Positions 24,354 through 34,302 are shown, numbered from the stretch's first letter. The stretch is DNA of 64,000 nucleotides from an uncultured Mycoplasmatota bacterium (GCA_900546715.1 UREA01000003.1:1-64000), one strand, 5' to 3'. Numbers and translations are program-made. The notes: generated by a model not told the origin, from the sequence alone.

Positions 24354-24932
24354 ATGTGGACAAGCTTAAATAAAAAAGTATTTCTTTTTATTAGTATTAT
24401 CTTAATTATTGGACTAACCTCCGGCATATTATTTTTAGTTTTCTTAAATGAAGCTAGTAAAGAAATCATATTTTTAAATATTAATGATTATTTACAAAAC
24501 TTAAATAATTTTACTTTTAATAATATTTTTATGGATATTATAATATTATCTAGTTTAATTATTTTATCAATATTTATTATAGGTATACCTATATCAGTAT
24601 TTTTTATCTTTTTTAATGGTTTTTCTTTAGGATTTGTCATTGCTAGTTTAAGTGCTATATTTGGTTTTAAAGGTTTTATTTATAGTTTAATATATTTAAT
24701 ATTAAATAAGTTAGTTTTTATATTTTTCTTATATTTTCTATGCTTAGCATTATATAAAATAGTTCTAATTATGTTTAAAAATTTCATTCATAAAGAAAAA
24801 ATTAATCGTGATGAAATAATTCATTTACTAAAAAAAATTGGTTTATGTTTACTTATTATATTAATTTATGATCTAATTTTATATTTCTTTGGTAGTAAAA
24901 TCATTAGTTTATTTAACTTTTTTATTTTCTAA
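24354..24932 (+). CDS. SpoIIM-like membrane protein
   Basis: An integral membrane protein of 192 residues with five hydrophobic segments. It resembles the stage II sporulation protein M family: N-terminal helix with ISIILIIGLTSGILF, central PISVFFIFFNGFSLGFVIA, and an ending of LLIILIYDLILYF. In B. subtilis, SpoIIM belongs to the engulfment complex with SpoIID and SpoIIP; relatives also occur in non-sporulating bacteria. With a Spo0A-type regulator in the same window, sporulation is plausible. spoIID/spoIIP are not here. It has its own promoter and is followed by mnmA. Confidence 0.7.
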   Translation: MWTSLNKKVFLFISIILIIGLTSGILFLVFLNEASKEIIFLNINDYLQNLNNFTFNNIFMDIIILSSLIILSIFIIGIPISVFFIFFNGFSLGFVIASLSAIFGFKGFIYSLIYLILNKLVFIFFLYFLCLALYKIVLIMFKNFIHKEKINRDEIIHLLKKIGLCLLIILIYDLILYFFGSKIISLFNFFIF

Positions 24933-24957
24933 TCTTTATTTTTACTTCTATTTAAGG

Positions 24958-24974
24958 TATACTATAGTAGTGAT
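24958..24974 (+). promoter_or_regulatory. mnmA promoter, short leader
   Basis: TATACT (24958-24963) is followed by GTGAT (24970-24974) and ATG at 24979. The predicted leader is about 9-10 nt. Confidence 0.45.
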
Positions 24975-24978
24975 GTTT

Positions 24979-26085
24979 ATGGAAAAAGTTATCGTTGGTG
25001 TAAGTGGGGGAGTAGATTCAGCAGTTGCTTTAATCCTCCTAAAAAAAGAAGGTTATGACGTTGAAGGCTTATTCATGCGTAATTGGGATAGTACTATTAA
25101 TAATGATTATTTAGGTAATCCCAACAATTTAAATGATATATGTCCTCAAGAAAAAGATTATAATGATGCCCTAGAATTGTGTAACTCTCTTGGTATAAAA
25201 TTACATCGAGTTGATTTTATTAAAGAATACTGGGACAATGTTTTCACTTACTTTTTAGAAGAACTAAAAAAGGGGAGAACACCAAACCCTGATATGCTAT
25301 GTAATCGCTATATTAAATTTGATTTATTTGTGAAACATGCCAAGAAACTTGGAGCTGACTTTATTGCAACAGGACATTATGCCAGAATTAAGGACGGTAA
25401 ATTACTTCGAGCAGTTGATTTAAATAAAGATCAAACTTATTTTCTAGCAGATGTTAAACCCGAAAATCTCCGTAATGTTTTATTTCCCATCGGCGATTAC
25501 ACTAAAGAGATGGTAAGAAAAATTGCTCTAGATTATAATTTAAATGTAGCTAAGAAAAAAGATTCTACTGGAATTTGTTTTATTGGTGAGAGAAATTTTC
25601 AAAAATTTACTCAAAATTACTTAAAACCTAATCCTGGGGATATATTAGATGTAAAAACTAAAGAAGTAATCGGTAGACATAATGGGCTCATGAATTATAC
25701 TATTGGTCAAAGAAGAAATGTTGGTATTAGTGGTTATCAAGATAGACACTATGTTTGTGGTAAGGATGTCGAAAAAAACATTTTATATGTCGCTTTTGGG
25801 GAAGATAATGAATATTTAGAAAGTGATGCCTGTTTAATTGAAAATGTTAATTTTATCTCGGGACTACGCCCAACATTTTGTACCGCTAAATTTAGGTATC
25901 GAGATTTAGATCATCCAGTTGAACTTGAATACCTTGAAAATAATGAAATAATGGTCAAATATAGTGGTAAAGCATCTAGCGTTACCCCCGGACAAGCTTG
26001 TGTTTTATATCTTGGTGAAGAATGTTTAGGTTGTGGTTTTATCAAAAATGTTTATAAAAATAATGAGAAACTATGGTATTTGTAA
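24979..26085 (+). CDS. mnmA: tRNA-specific 2-thiouridylase
   Basis: Makes 2-thiouridine at tRNA position 34 using sulfur relayed from a cysteine desulfurase. It is 368 residues. The PP-loop GVSGGVDSAVAL opens the protein. The catalytic cysteines are in PNPDMLCNRYIKF and STGICFIGER. TGHYARI, QTYFLADV and NYTIGQRRNVGI are family blocks. The C-terminal barrel ends in VTPGQACVLYLGEECLGCGFI. The start is ATG 24979; the longer reading frame upstream is translated SpoIIM-like tail in another frame. There are no neighbours of the pathway. Confidence 0.97.
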   Translation: MEKVIVGVSGGVDSAVALILLKKEGYDVEGLFMRNWDSTINNDYLGNPNNLNDICPQEKDYNDALELCNSLGIKLHRVDFIKEYWDNVFTYFLEELKKGRTPNPDMLCNRYIKFDLFVKHAKKLGADFIATGHYARIKDGKLLRAVDLNKDQTYFLADVKPENLRNVLFPIGDYTKEMVRKIALDYNLNVAKKKDSTGICFIGERNFQKFTQNYLKPNPGDILDVKTKEVIGRHNGLMNYTIGQRRNVGISGYQDRHYVCGKDVEKNILYVAFGEDNEYLESDACLIENVNFISGLRPTFCTAKFRYRDLDHPVELEYLENNEIMVKYSGKASSVTPGQACVLYLGEECLGCGFIKNVYKNNEKLWYL

Positions 26086-26155
26086 AACTGGACTTGATTT
26101 TAAGTGTAAAGTTATGTATAATTGATGTATAAGTAAAGTAAAGGAAAGTGAAATT

Positions 26156-26926
26156 ATGAACAAATTAAATGAAATATTACAAGAATTAGGCTTATCAAAA
26201 GTAAAACTGGCTAAATATTTAGGAGTATCAAGACAAATGGTTTATAACTATTTAGTCTTAGATAGTTTAGATAAATGGCCAAAAGAAAAGAAAGTTTTAT
26301 TATTAGAATTACTAGATATTAAAGATACTAGTGAAGAAACCCTAAATAATTTAGTAGTAGATACGGAATATTTAATGGGAGTTGAAAAAAGATTAAATTC
26401 TTCAATTAAATCTGGCAACCGTTTTGAAACAGGAATAGATTTTTCTAATCTAACCAAAGACAAGAAAACTCTACTTAATGATTTTATCTTCTTATTAAAG
26501 GAAAAATTAGAAGATGGCGATGATTCAGATATGGCTGCAATTAAATATACTTATTATTTATTACAAGCTATGGATAATATCCCTGAAGCTAAATACTTTT
26601 TAGGTTATATGGCCAAATCAAACGGTTTTATTAAACCTGATGAAAATGCCTTTGATGCTGACAAACAATTTGTTTTTGAAGGAATTTTATATACAGCCCT
26701 AACTTTATATAATAATGGTGGAGCTAGCAAAAGTAGACTTGCTGATAAACACCAAAAATTTATTGAAGAAATTGAACAAAAAAATGAAGATAAATTAAGT
26801 CGTACACAACAACTAAATACAGTTAAAGTTCAAGCTTTAAAAGAATTAGGTTATGACTCAATAGATTCTAGTAATGCAGCTGAATTTTTTGAAAAAATAG
26901 CAGAAATTGAAGCTAGAAAGTTATAA
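26156..26926 (+). CDS. Hypothetical protein with N-terminal helix-turn-helix
   Basis: A 256-residue soluble protein. The first ~45 residues form a compact XRE-like HTH (LGLSKVKLAKYLGVSRQMVY, then NYLVLD). The remaining ~200 residues are helical, acidic and not recognised (LLQAMDNIPEAKYFLGYMAKSNGF, in part), ending EFFEKIAEIEARKL. AAAGGAAAG precedes the ATG. It is followed 7 nt later by a membrane-anchored protein, probably in the same operon. It could be a transcription factor with a sensing domain; the sensed signal is unknown. Confidence 0.7.
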   Translation: MNKLNEILQELGLSKVKLAKYLGVSRQMVYNYLVLDSLDKWPKEKKVLLLELLDIKDTSEETLNNLVVDTEYLMGVEKRLNSSIKSGNRFETGIDFSNLTKDKKTLLNDFIFLLKEKLEDGDDSDMAAIKYTYYLLQAMDNIPEAKYFLGYMAKSNGFIKPDENAFDADKQFVFEGILYTALTLYNNGGASKSRLADKHQKFIEEIEQKNEDKLSRTQQLNTVKVQALKELGYDSIDSSNAAEFFEKIAEIEARKL

Positions 26927-26933
26927 GGTGTAT

Positions 26934-27743
26934 ATGAAGAAGAAAAGTATTAAGAAAAAAGATTTAATTACTATAGGTATCATTATTATTGTATTACTTA
27001 TCATATTACTAGCAATATTTCTATTTAAAGGTCAAAAATTAGATACTAATCGTACATTAATTAATAATTTATATAATTATTTAGGAAGTAATGATTTAGA
27101 AATTTGTAATGGTCTCCAAGTTTATAGTGATAAGGAAGTAAATTACGATTCTCTAGATAATAAAACCCGTTTATGTACCGCATATAGATTATTAGATGAT
27201 GAAAACATAAGCGTAAAAGAATATGAAGAAACAGAAGATGAAACTTGTAATATAAATGAAAATATCACTTATGCTACAGATAATTATGATAGTGATAAAT
27301 GTAGTGTAGAACAAATTAGTAAAGATGATTTAAACAATAAATACAAAGAAATATTTGGCAAAGATATAAGTGATGAAAGTGAATTTTCTGTTAATTATAA
27401 CACAATTTGTTATAGTGATGAAGATAATTATTATTGTGGCCTTGCTGAGTCTTATACCAAAACTTTCGGAGCAGAACCACATACCTATCGAACAATTAAA
27501 GATGCGTATAAAAAAGGTGATGAAGTAATAATATATGACTATTTCTTAAAAATAGTTAATGGTGAATGTTACAATTCTTATGTTAATGGTACAACCAATA
27601 ACAATTGTACTAATGAACTTCCTGAAGAGGAAGAAGATTATAATATTGATTATGATTTTTTAAAGAAATATGGCACACTTTATAAGCATACATTTAAACA
27701 ATCTGGTGATACCTATTATTGGGTATCTAGTATTCCTGAATAA
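26934..27743 (+). CDS. Membrane-anchored extracellular protein, unknown
   Basis: 269 residues. A very basic start (MKKKSIKKKD) precedes one strong hydrophobic helix (~10-35). The outside part is acidic and rich in Asp, Asn and Tyr, with spaced cysteines (LEICNGLQ, TRLCTAYR, DETCNINE, CSVEQI, NTICYSD, NYYCGLAES, GECYNS, NNCTNEL) that could form disulfides. I recognise no family. The ATG at 26934 has AAGGTG 5 nt before it and follows the HTH gene closely. A strong terminator follows. A similar anchored-domain design occurs at 27834 and 45498. Confidence 0.7.
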   Translation: MKKKSIKKKDLITIGIIIIVLLIILLAIFLFKGQKLDTNRTLINNLYNYLGSNDLEICNGLQVYSDKEVNYDSLDNKTRLCTAYRLLDDENISVKEYEETEDETCNINENITYATDNYDSDKCSVEQISKDDLNNKYKEIFGKDISDESEFSVNYNTICYSDEDNYYCGLAESYTKTFGAEPHTYRTIKDAYKKGDEVIIYDYFLKIVNGECYNSYVNGTTNNNCTNELPEEEEDYNIDYDFLKKYGTLYKHTFKQSGDTYYWVSSIPE

Positions 27744-27772
27744 GTAAAGATAAAAATTCTTTACTTTTTTAA
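27741..27772 (+). terminator. Terminator after the anchored protein at 26934
   Basis: AGTAAAGA, a 7-nt loop, TCTTTACT, then T5-6, directly after the TAA. Confidence 0.75.
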
Positions 27773-27833
27773 TGATTTTTTTAAAATATAATGTTATAAT
27801 AGAAATATAATTAAGATATGGAGTGTATAGTTT

Positions 27834-29699
27834 ATGAATGAAGAAAATAAGAATAATTTAGAAAGTGCTTCAAATAATGAAGTACTAAATGGAGGAGAAA
27901 CTTTAGAAGTTAATCAAACTAAAGCAAGTACAGAAGAAAGCATTAATAATACAAATTTAAATGAAATTGCAGCACCAGGAACAACACTAGGAGTTAATCC
28001 TCCAAGTGAAAATACTAGTCCAAATAATAATGAAGTAAAACCTAAAAACAATAAAAAGAAAATAATAATTATTATAAGCATCATTATCGGAGTAATACTT
28101 CTAGCAATTATTGCTTTATTTGTCTATATTAAAGTAAGTTTTAATGCCGGTAAATATTTAGATGAAAAGCTAGAAGAATTTACAACAGGAGTTAATGAAG
28201 TATTTAGTGCCTTTAATTTAAATAGTAATTCTGATGATGTAAGATATCAAGGAACACTTAAAGCTAATACCAATATTGCCCAATTTACAGGAATAAATAA
28301 TGCTACAATTGATTTTACAGCCAATTATTCATTAGTAGATAAAATAATTGATCTTAATTTTGATGTTTTAAATGTTGATACAAGTATTTTAAATGGTGAA
28401 TTATATTTAAATGAAAATAGACTTGTATTAGATTCCAATATTTCTGATACCCCTTTATATATGGATATAACATCTACAACAGATACTGCAATCTCTCAAG
28501 AAGAATTAATGAATGTTTTAAATGATGCTAATTATTTTATTAATAAATTTGCAACATTTATCGCAAGTGCTCTAAAAGAAACTGCTCTTACCACTAAAAT
28601 AGATGGTTTAACTGCCAAATACACTTATGAAGTAAATGATAATAATAAAGATGAATTTGCTAATAAAATGAATGAATTAATTGGCAATGATACTGAATTT
28701 AAGAGCATTTTGGAAGAATTACTAGGAGAAGATGATCCTACAGTTAAAGCTGATAATATTGAAGATTTTACTTTCTATATTGAAACTAAAATACCTTCAG
28801 GAGATGTTCAAATATTTTTTGTAGTAATCGATAAAGAAACAATTATGAGTGGGGAAAGAATAGATGATAATACCCTAAGAATTTATATTGGAGAAGATTA
28901 TGAATTTGATATTATTACTAAGGGTGATGAAGTAACTATTAATTGGGAAATTGATAGCGAAAATACTTTAAATATCACATATAATGAAAAAAGTGGAGAA
29001 ATAAATGGAACAATTGTAAGTGATGATACAACAATAGCCATTAACTCCAATAAAAAAAGTGATAATGAAGCAGAATATACTATATCATTAACTGATAATT
29101 ATTTTGATACCTTAATAGAAGCATCATTTACTAAAAATAACAATAATTTAGTAGGTTATTTATTAATTCAAGAAGAAAGTGAAGAAATAAAAATAGACTT
29201 TGATGTAACTCTTACAACTGGTAATGATTTTGTAAGTGAAAAAACATTTGATAATGCCGAAGATATTAATAGTTTAACTTTTGATGAACAAGCCCAAATT
29301 GAAGCTAATTTACAAGATGCTTTAGCAGTATTTTTTGGAGATTTAATCGCTAACACAAATCAAGATGAATTTTTAGGTGTTGCAAGCACTTTAATTGATG
29401 ATGCAAGTGCTTATCTAATGACTCAAAGTATATTAAATCCATCATTTCTTCCAAGTAATGATGGCGATACAACTTGCATTACAGTAGATGAATTAATTGC
29501 TGAAGGATACACAGATGTAACTAATGAATATAGCGGCAAAATTGAAATTACTAAAAATGGTAATCTTTACGATTATAAAATATCTTTAACTGATGGCCAA
29601 TATATGTTATTAAACCAAGAATCATATAATATTACTAGTAATTATCTAGAAAACTATGATGCTACCAGATTTAATCAAGAATATTATACATGTAGTTAA
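27834..29699 (+). CDS. Large membrane-anchored protein, unknown
   Basis: 621 residues. The cytoplasmic N-terminal ~75 residues are low-complexity (Asn, Glu, Ser, Thr, Pro) and end in KPKNNKKK. One membrane helix lies at ~78-102. The extracellular ~510 residues are acidic and beta-rich in appearance (repeated T/N/D/I patterns), with only two cysteines (DGDTTCITVDE and the terminal YYTCS). The layout, with a disordered inside, a single helix and a large outside, recalls Firmicutes 'DUF6583-like' or YknX-type anchored proteins, but no family is certain. TGGAGTG precedes the ATG. It is followed by the broken GT/GtrA gene. Confidence 0.7.
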   Translation: MNEENKNNLESASNNEVLNGGETLEVNQTKASTEESINNTNLNEIAAPGTTLGVNPPSENTSPNNNEVKPKNNKKKIIIIISIIIGVILLAIIALFVYIKVSFNAGKYLDEKLEEFTTGVNEVFSAFNLNSNSDDVRYQGTLKANTNIAQFTGINNATIDFTANYSLVDKIIDLNFDVLNVDTSILNGELYLNENRLVLDSNISDTPLYMDITSTTDTAISQEELMNVLNDANYFINKFATFIASALKETALTTKIDGLTAKYTYEVNDNNKDEFANKMNELIGNDTEFKSILEELLGEDDPTVKADNIEDFTFYIETKIPSGDVQIFFVVIDKETIMSGERIDDNTLRIYIGEDYEFDIITKGDEVTINWEIDSENTLNITYNEKSGEINGTIVSDDTTIAINSNKKSDNEAEYTISLTDNYFDTLIEASFTKNNNNLVGYLLIQEESEEIKIDFDVTLTTGNDFVSEKTFDNAEDINSLTFDEQAQIEANLQDALAVFFGDLIANTNQDEFLGVASTLIDDASAYLMTQSILNPSFLPSNDGDTTCITVDELIAEGYTDVTNEYSGKIEITKNGNLYDYKISLTDGQYMLLNQESYNITSNYLENYDATRFNQEYYTCS

Positions 29700-29725
29700 A
29701 AACTATAGCCAAATCAATAATAATT

Positions 29726-29746
29726 TGCTAAAATAATAATAGTGAT
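29726..29746 (+). promoter_or_regulatory. GT/GtrA gene promoter, short leader
   Basis: An extended -10 TGC-TAAAAT (29726-29734) is followed by GTGAT (29742-29746) and ATG at 29751. The predicted leader is about 10 nt. Confidence 0.45.
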
Positions 29747-29750
29747 TGTT

Positions 29751-30743
29751 ATGAATGATGAATTATTAATTATAATACCATTAAATAAAAATAATGAATT
29801 AAAAATAGAAGATGCATTAATTAAACTTAATGCTTTTTCTAATGTCTTAATCCTAAATTATTCTAATAATGAAGAATTAATCAAGAAATTAAAAAAAGAT
29901 TACACAATACTAAATGAAGTAGGGGAAAAGAATTCTAAAGAAATAATCCAATATTGTCTTGATAATTATAAAAATATAAAAGCCATTACTCCCATAAGCA
30001 ATTTAAATGCAGCAGACATAGAAGATATAATTAATGCTAGTAAATCAGCAATAAATAATCCAAATAGCTTTATAGTAGGAGTAAAAGATAAAAGTTTTAT
30101 CAATATAACTAATAAATTTACTATTTTCTTATATAAATGTTTTTTTAATTATAATATAAATGATTCATCGAGTAGTATTACTTCTTTTAGTAAAGATCTT
30201 GCTCAAAAACTAATACATATCAATACTGTTTCTAATAACTTTTTAATTACTTAAATAGAAAATAATATAGATATTAAAGAAATACGTGTTAAAACTATCT
30301 ATCAAAAAAACAAAATAGAAAATACTAATATACTTAATAGTATTAAAAGAATATATAATAATTTTTTCAAATATTTTTTAAAATTATTTATTCCTTATGT
30401 CCTAGGTTTATTAATTTTCTTAATAACGTTTTACTTTATTAATTCTTCAAATGACTTAATATCTTTAGTAATAACTAATATTTTATCAGGCATAATAAGT
30501 ATAGTAGTAAATATAATTATGAATTATACAAATATATACCATCATAATACTTTAGGTAATAATTTTATTTATATTTTCAAAAAATTATTAAAAACCTTAA
30601 TCGGAGGCTTCTTCATATATATATTGTATAATTTATTAAATATAAATTTATTGTTAAGTAAAGTTATTATAGATATAATACTTACTATAATATTTTATTT
30701 AATATTTAAGAATGTAGGTTTTAAAGATGAAAAAAAGAATTAA
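29751..30743 (+). pseudogene. Glycosyltransferase-like/GtrA membrane protein interrupted by an in-frame TAA
   Basis: One reading frame of 330 codons is broken by a single TAA at 30252-30254. The first part (167 residues) is a degenerate GT2-like fold (LLIIIPLNKNNELKIEDAL, NYKNIKAITPIS) without a convincing DxD. After the stop, the same frame continues through KNKIENTNILNS into four membrane segments typical of GtrA (PYVLGLLIFLITFYFI, NIIMNYTNIYHHN, LKTLIGGFFIYILYNLL). A GT2-GtrA fusion fits the family of polyprenyl-phosphate sugar transferases. The protein is either split, recently inactivated, or the stop is a sequence error. The next gene overlaps its 3' end. Confidence 0.75.
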
Positions 30744-31353
30744 TATTATTTTAATTGTTGTTTTAACTATCATTTTATTAATTGAAATCATTTTAGTTAA
30801 ACTAAATGTTTTTAATAGTATTGATGATTTAATTTATTCTCATGCTACTAGCATTATAAATAATTTCAATACCACTATTTTTAAAGGATTTAGCTTTTTA
30901 GGAACCGAAATATTTATAATACTTTTTTGTTTAATAAATATAATAATAAACAAGAGTAGGGGAGTAGCAATTACAATCATTGTTCTTGGCTCTACCCTAT
31001 TAAATCAAGCATTAAAAATAATTATAAGAAGACCTAGACCAGATATAAATCCTTTGGCAATAGAAAAAAGTTTTAGTTTTCCAAGCGGACATACAATGAT
31101 CATGGTTGTAATTGGAGGAATATTAATTTATTTATTATGGCTAGGAAAGGGGAGTAGACTCAAAAAAATATTCTTAACTATTATAATATCATTGGTGGCT
31201 TTAACAGTTATGTTTTCAAGAATTTATTTAGGAGTACATTATTTTAGCGATATAATTGGTGGTATTACCTCTGGTTTATTATTTCTATTTATCAGTTATT
31301 ACTACTACACATTTAAATTTAAAGTCCCCTACTACCCAGGAAAGAAAAAATAG
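30727..31353 (+). CDS. PAP2-family membrane phosphatase
   Basis: An integral membrane lipid phosphatase (undecaprenyl- or phosphatidylglycerol-phosphate type). It is 208 residues with about six membrane segments. The three catalytic motifs are complete: KIIIRRPRPD, FSFPSGHTMI and SRIYLGVHYFSDIIGG. Its ATG overlaps the end of the broken GtrA gene by 17 nt, so the two were probably co-transcribed for cell-envelope lipid work. The exact substrate cannot be told from sequence. Confidence 0.93.
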   Translation: MKKRINIILIVVLTIILLIEIILVKLNVFNSIDDLIYSHATSIINNFNTTIFKGFSFLGTEIFIILFCLINIIINKSRGVAITIIVLGSTLLNQALKIIIRRPRPDINPLAIEKSFSFPSGHTMIMVVIGGILIYLLWLGKGSRLKKIFLTIIISLVALTVMFSRIYLGVHYFSDIIGGITSGLLFLFISYYYYTFKFKVPYYPGKKK

Positions 31354-31360
31354 GGTATAT

Positions 31361-31430
31361 ATATCCTTATTATATATAAATATAAGGATTACGCGCGTAT
31401 TATATCCTTATTAAAATATAAATAAGGATA
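31361..31430. repeat. Pair of hairpins flanking a palindrome
   Basis: ATCCTTAT/ATAAGGAT (31363-31389) and TATCCTTATT/AATAAGGATA (31403-31430) are related hairpins on either side of the palindrome ACGCGCGT (31391-31398). The remainder, 31431-31670, is plain AT-rich sequence in which I see no gene or terminator of note. Confidence 0.5.
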
Positions 31431-31670
31431 ATAATTATAAATCATTTTTAATAAATAATAAATTAATAATTCATATTAAATTTAATTTTAAAATTTATAA
31501 TTTATAATTTGATATTGCATAGATATCAGATAATTATAGTTAAGAAAAGAGATTAATTAAATTAAAGCATTAAAATAAGCCATAAAATCAGCTATTATTT
31601 AACAAAATAAAGTTTTAAATAATATATATTATGTTAACTAAATTATGGAAACAAAAAAGGAATATATTCA

Positions 31671-32609
31671 TTATCTCCTTTTATTTTTAATATTTATAAC
31701 TCTTTTAGATATTTTATAATGATCTAATTTATTTGTAAATGTTATTGTATCCATTTGCATTGGACATAAATGATTAAATGGATGCAACACTTTCGGAGCA
31801 CATTCTTGAATTTTAGTGATACCACCACTTATTAAAAGTGATGTACCAGTATTTAATACTCTATATCCCCTAGCCTCTTTAGGAAATATCTTCTTTTTTG
31901 GACTAATTATCCCAAAAGTAAAGTTACCAAAACCAAAAGGAATACAACCATCATGATTATGTCCACTAATTAATAAGTCATAATCTCGTAATAACATATT
32001 ATTTTTTTCTAATTTAGCATATTCTGGTGAGTGAATTAAACCTATTTTTATTATGTCTTTAGGAAGGTTTTTATATAATTTGGGATAGCTTTTAAAATCA
32101 TTAAAAAATACTTCTAAATCTTCATATGATTCATTATTATAATAATATTTAAGAGTTTCTTTATAACCCATAAATAATACTTGATTATCTTGATATAACT
32201 TATTATCTAATAAATAAACATTATTAATACTAGTAACTTTTTCCCAAAATGCTTTATTATTCTCTATACTATATTTGTTATTCTTATCCTTATTTTTATT
32301 AATAAAATCATGGTTTCCTAAAATAATCATAGTTGGAGCTACAACAGCTGATGATGCAATTAGATCTAATAATTGTTCTTGTATTTCTTTATTTTCCAAT
32401 TCTTTTGGGGTACTAACAAAATCTCCTAAAAATACATTATAATCGGCCTTTTCTTCTTTTATTTGCTTTTTTATAGCAGTAATCTTTATTTTATCCACTG
32501 ATTTACTTAAATGTATATCCCCTAGAGCAACAACTTTAAAATCATTTTTAACATTTTTATTATATAATGTTATATCTCTTATTTGTAAATAATGATCTAC
32601 TAAACGCAT
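31671..32609 (-). CDS. Metallophosphoesterase (calcineurin-like)
   Basis: A dinuclear-metal phosphoesterase, 312 residues. Motifs in order: VVALGDIHLSK, NVFLGDFVS, IILGNHDFI, LIHSPEYA and LISGHNHDGCIPF, giving all metal ligands. No clear signal or membrane segment is present, unlike YkuE-type relatives, although the fold is similar to the YkuE/YaeI group that cleaves UDP-2,3-diacylglucosamine-like or other diesters. TAAGGAGAT precedes the ATG. It is a single gene, upstream of a convergent-free ZIP gene on the same strand. The substrate is unknown. Confidence 0.88.
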   Translation of the reverse strand: MRLVDHYLQIRDITLYNKNVKNDFKVVALGDIHLSKSVDKIKITAIKKQIKEEKADYNVFLGDFVSTPKELENKEIQEQLLDLIASSAVVAPTMIILGNHDFINKNKDKNNKYSIENNKAFWEKVTSINNVYLLDNKLYQDNQVLFMGYKETLKYYYNNESYEDLEVFFNDFKSYPKLYKNLPKDIIKIGLIHSPEYAKLEKNNMLLRDYDLLISGHNHDGCIPFGFGNFTFGIISPKKKIFPKEARGYRVLNTGTSLLISGGITKIQECAPKVLHPFNHLCPMQMDTITFTNKLDHYKISKRVINIKNKRR

Positions 32610-32652
32610 TACAATATCTCCTTACAAACTGCATTATAACAAATAAAATTTA

Positions 32653-33405
32653 TTAAAACAATACTATATTAATTAATACTAAAATTATTCCACTGATTAA
32701 ACCTAAATATAATATTTTGTTTTCCTTATATTTTAGTGCTTTAGGAATTAATTCTTGAATAGCTAAGGTAATCATTAAACCCGCAACAATAACAAGAATT
32801 ATACTAATCATCATATCAGTAATATAGTTCTTTAAGAATATAAATGCGAGCATTGCTCCGATAGGTTCGGCAATTCCCGACAGAAAGGCTTTTTTAAAAG
32901 CTTCCATCTTACTTCCTGTTGCATAATATATTGGCACAGCTATACTAATTCCTTCAGGAATATTATGAAGCATTATGGCTACACTTAATTTAATACCTAA
33001 ATCTATACTTTGATAACTACTTAAGAATGTCGCAATACCTTCGGGCAAATTATGAAGTATTAATACTATCATATTAAGTATTCCGAGCTTATATAAATCT
33101 TGTTTTTGCTCTTGTTTATTTATAAGAGTACTCATAAAAGTAATAACTATATAACTTATTATAAAAGCAATTACAAGCAAAAGAACTGATTTAGATAGAC
33201 CATAAACTCCAAAATAGGCAAAAAAAGATTCGGGAATTAAATCAAATATTGATATACCAATCATTACTGATGCCGAGAATGCTAGACAAAAAGTAATAAA
33301 TTTATTTATTTTAGCGGAATCTATTTTAAAAAATATTATTAATGCTCCAAGGCATGTAGAAAGACCTGCAATAGTAGATATAAGTAAAGGTATCAATACT
33401 TGCAT
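32653..33405 (-). CDS. ZIP-family metal transporter (first)
   Basis: A ZupT/ZIP-type divalent metal importer, 250 residues with eight predicted membrane helices. The two metal-site helices contain ILHNLPEGIATF and MLHNIPEGISIAVP, the family signature (HNxPEG). The cytoplasmic loop between helices 3 and 4 is short (LINKQEQKQDL) and lacks a His cluster, unlike the second ZIP at 60351. AAGGAGG precedes the ATG. It likely carries Zn or Fe. No metal-responsive operator was recognised. Confidence 0.93.
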   Translation of the reverse strand: MQVLIPLLISTIAGLSTCLGALIIFFKIDSAKINKFITFCLAFSASVMIGISIFDLIPESFFAYFGVYGLSKSVLLLVIAFIISYIVITFMSTLINKQEQKQDLYKLGILNMIVLILHNLPEGIATFLSSYQSIDLGIKLSVAIMLHNIPEGISIAVPIYYATGSKMEAFKKAFLSGIAEPIGAMLAFIFLKNYITDMMISIILVIVAGLMITLAIQELIPKALKYKENKILYLGLISGIILVLINIVLF

Positions 33406-33419
33406 AAATTCCTCCTTAT

Positions 33420-34302
33420 TTAAAGTATATTAAAAAAAGACAAGTTTATGATGCTTGTCTTTAACATAATACAAGTATTATTCCTTAAATAATCTAAATA
33501 TTCCCTAAATTCTTTATTATCACTCTCTACTTGTAAAACAAAATTAATTCTTCCTATTAAAGTATTAATATATTTATCTTAATTGTTATATTTAATAAAG
33601 GAACTTGGTCTTTTACTACTATTTAAAACTCTAATTTTATCATAATTAAGTTTAAAATGATATTTTTTTAGCAGATTTCTTACTATAACTATAAGATCAT
33701 TAGGATTAAAATCACCAGAGAATATTAAATCATCAGAATATCTAGTATAACTTATATTTAAATTATCACAACACTTACCTACTTCTTCATCAAAACTTCT
33801 TAAAATTAAATTAGAAATATAAGCTGGTTGGTGTTCCTTGTGGTAGTTCATTATTATACATACAGATATTAGTAAGTAAAATACCTATCTTTTTAGGATA
33901 TAGTGTTTCATTAAAACAAGTATTATATACCATATTAAAATTAATACTAGGAAAGAAATCTTTAATATCTAATTTTAAAATAATTCTTTTATTAATATGA
34001 ACTTTAGCATTATCCACTAAACTAATTCCCTTTTGATAAGCGGTTGCATACCTAGATACTCTCATTTCTTCTAATATGTTTTTTAAAATATTTCGCTGAA
34101 CAGTTTTAAGTAAGTTACTTGGTTCATAAATTGTTCTAAAACTACCGTTTTTCTTGGAAATTTCAAAGCTTATATAATTAGCATCTAAATTATTAGACAA
34201 ATAATATAATATTTTCTTAACCTTTTTTATATCATTAGTTTTAAGCAAATTAAAAGAAAGTAAAAATTCATCATACATTTTATCAGTTAAATGTTTCCAC
34301 AT
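33420..34302 (-). pseudogene. Decayed retron reverse transcriptase
   Basis: Retron-type RT with at least two lesions. The N-terminal part (ATG 34302, site AAGGAAG) has FRTIYEPSNLLKTVQRNIL, the retron-specific NAxxH (VDNAKVHINK), catalytic KLDIKDFFPSI and NELPQGTPTS. A frameshift at ~33830-33850 then joins to AYISNLILRSF, with catalytic YTRYSDDLIFSG (YSDD for the usual YADD). After SSFIKYNN comes an in-frame TAA at 33579. The frame continues as DKYINTLIGRINFVLQ and FREYLDYLRN, the family C-terminus. About 40-50 residues with the VTG motif are missing between. The msr/msd RNA lies directly upstream. No effector gene is adjacent. Confidence 0.85.
33432..33462 (-). terminator. Terminator at the 3' end of the retron RT
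   Basis: On the minus strand AGACAAG, a 9-nt loop, CTTGTCT, then T7. It overlaps the last codons of the RT relic. Confidence 0.75.
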
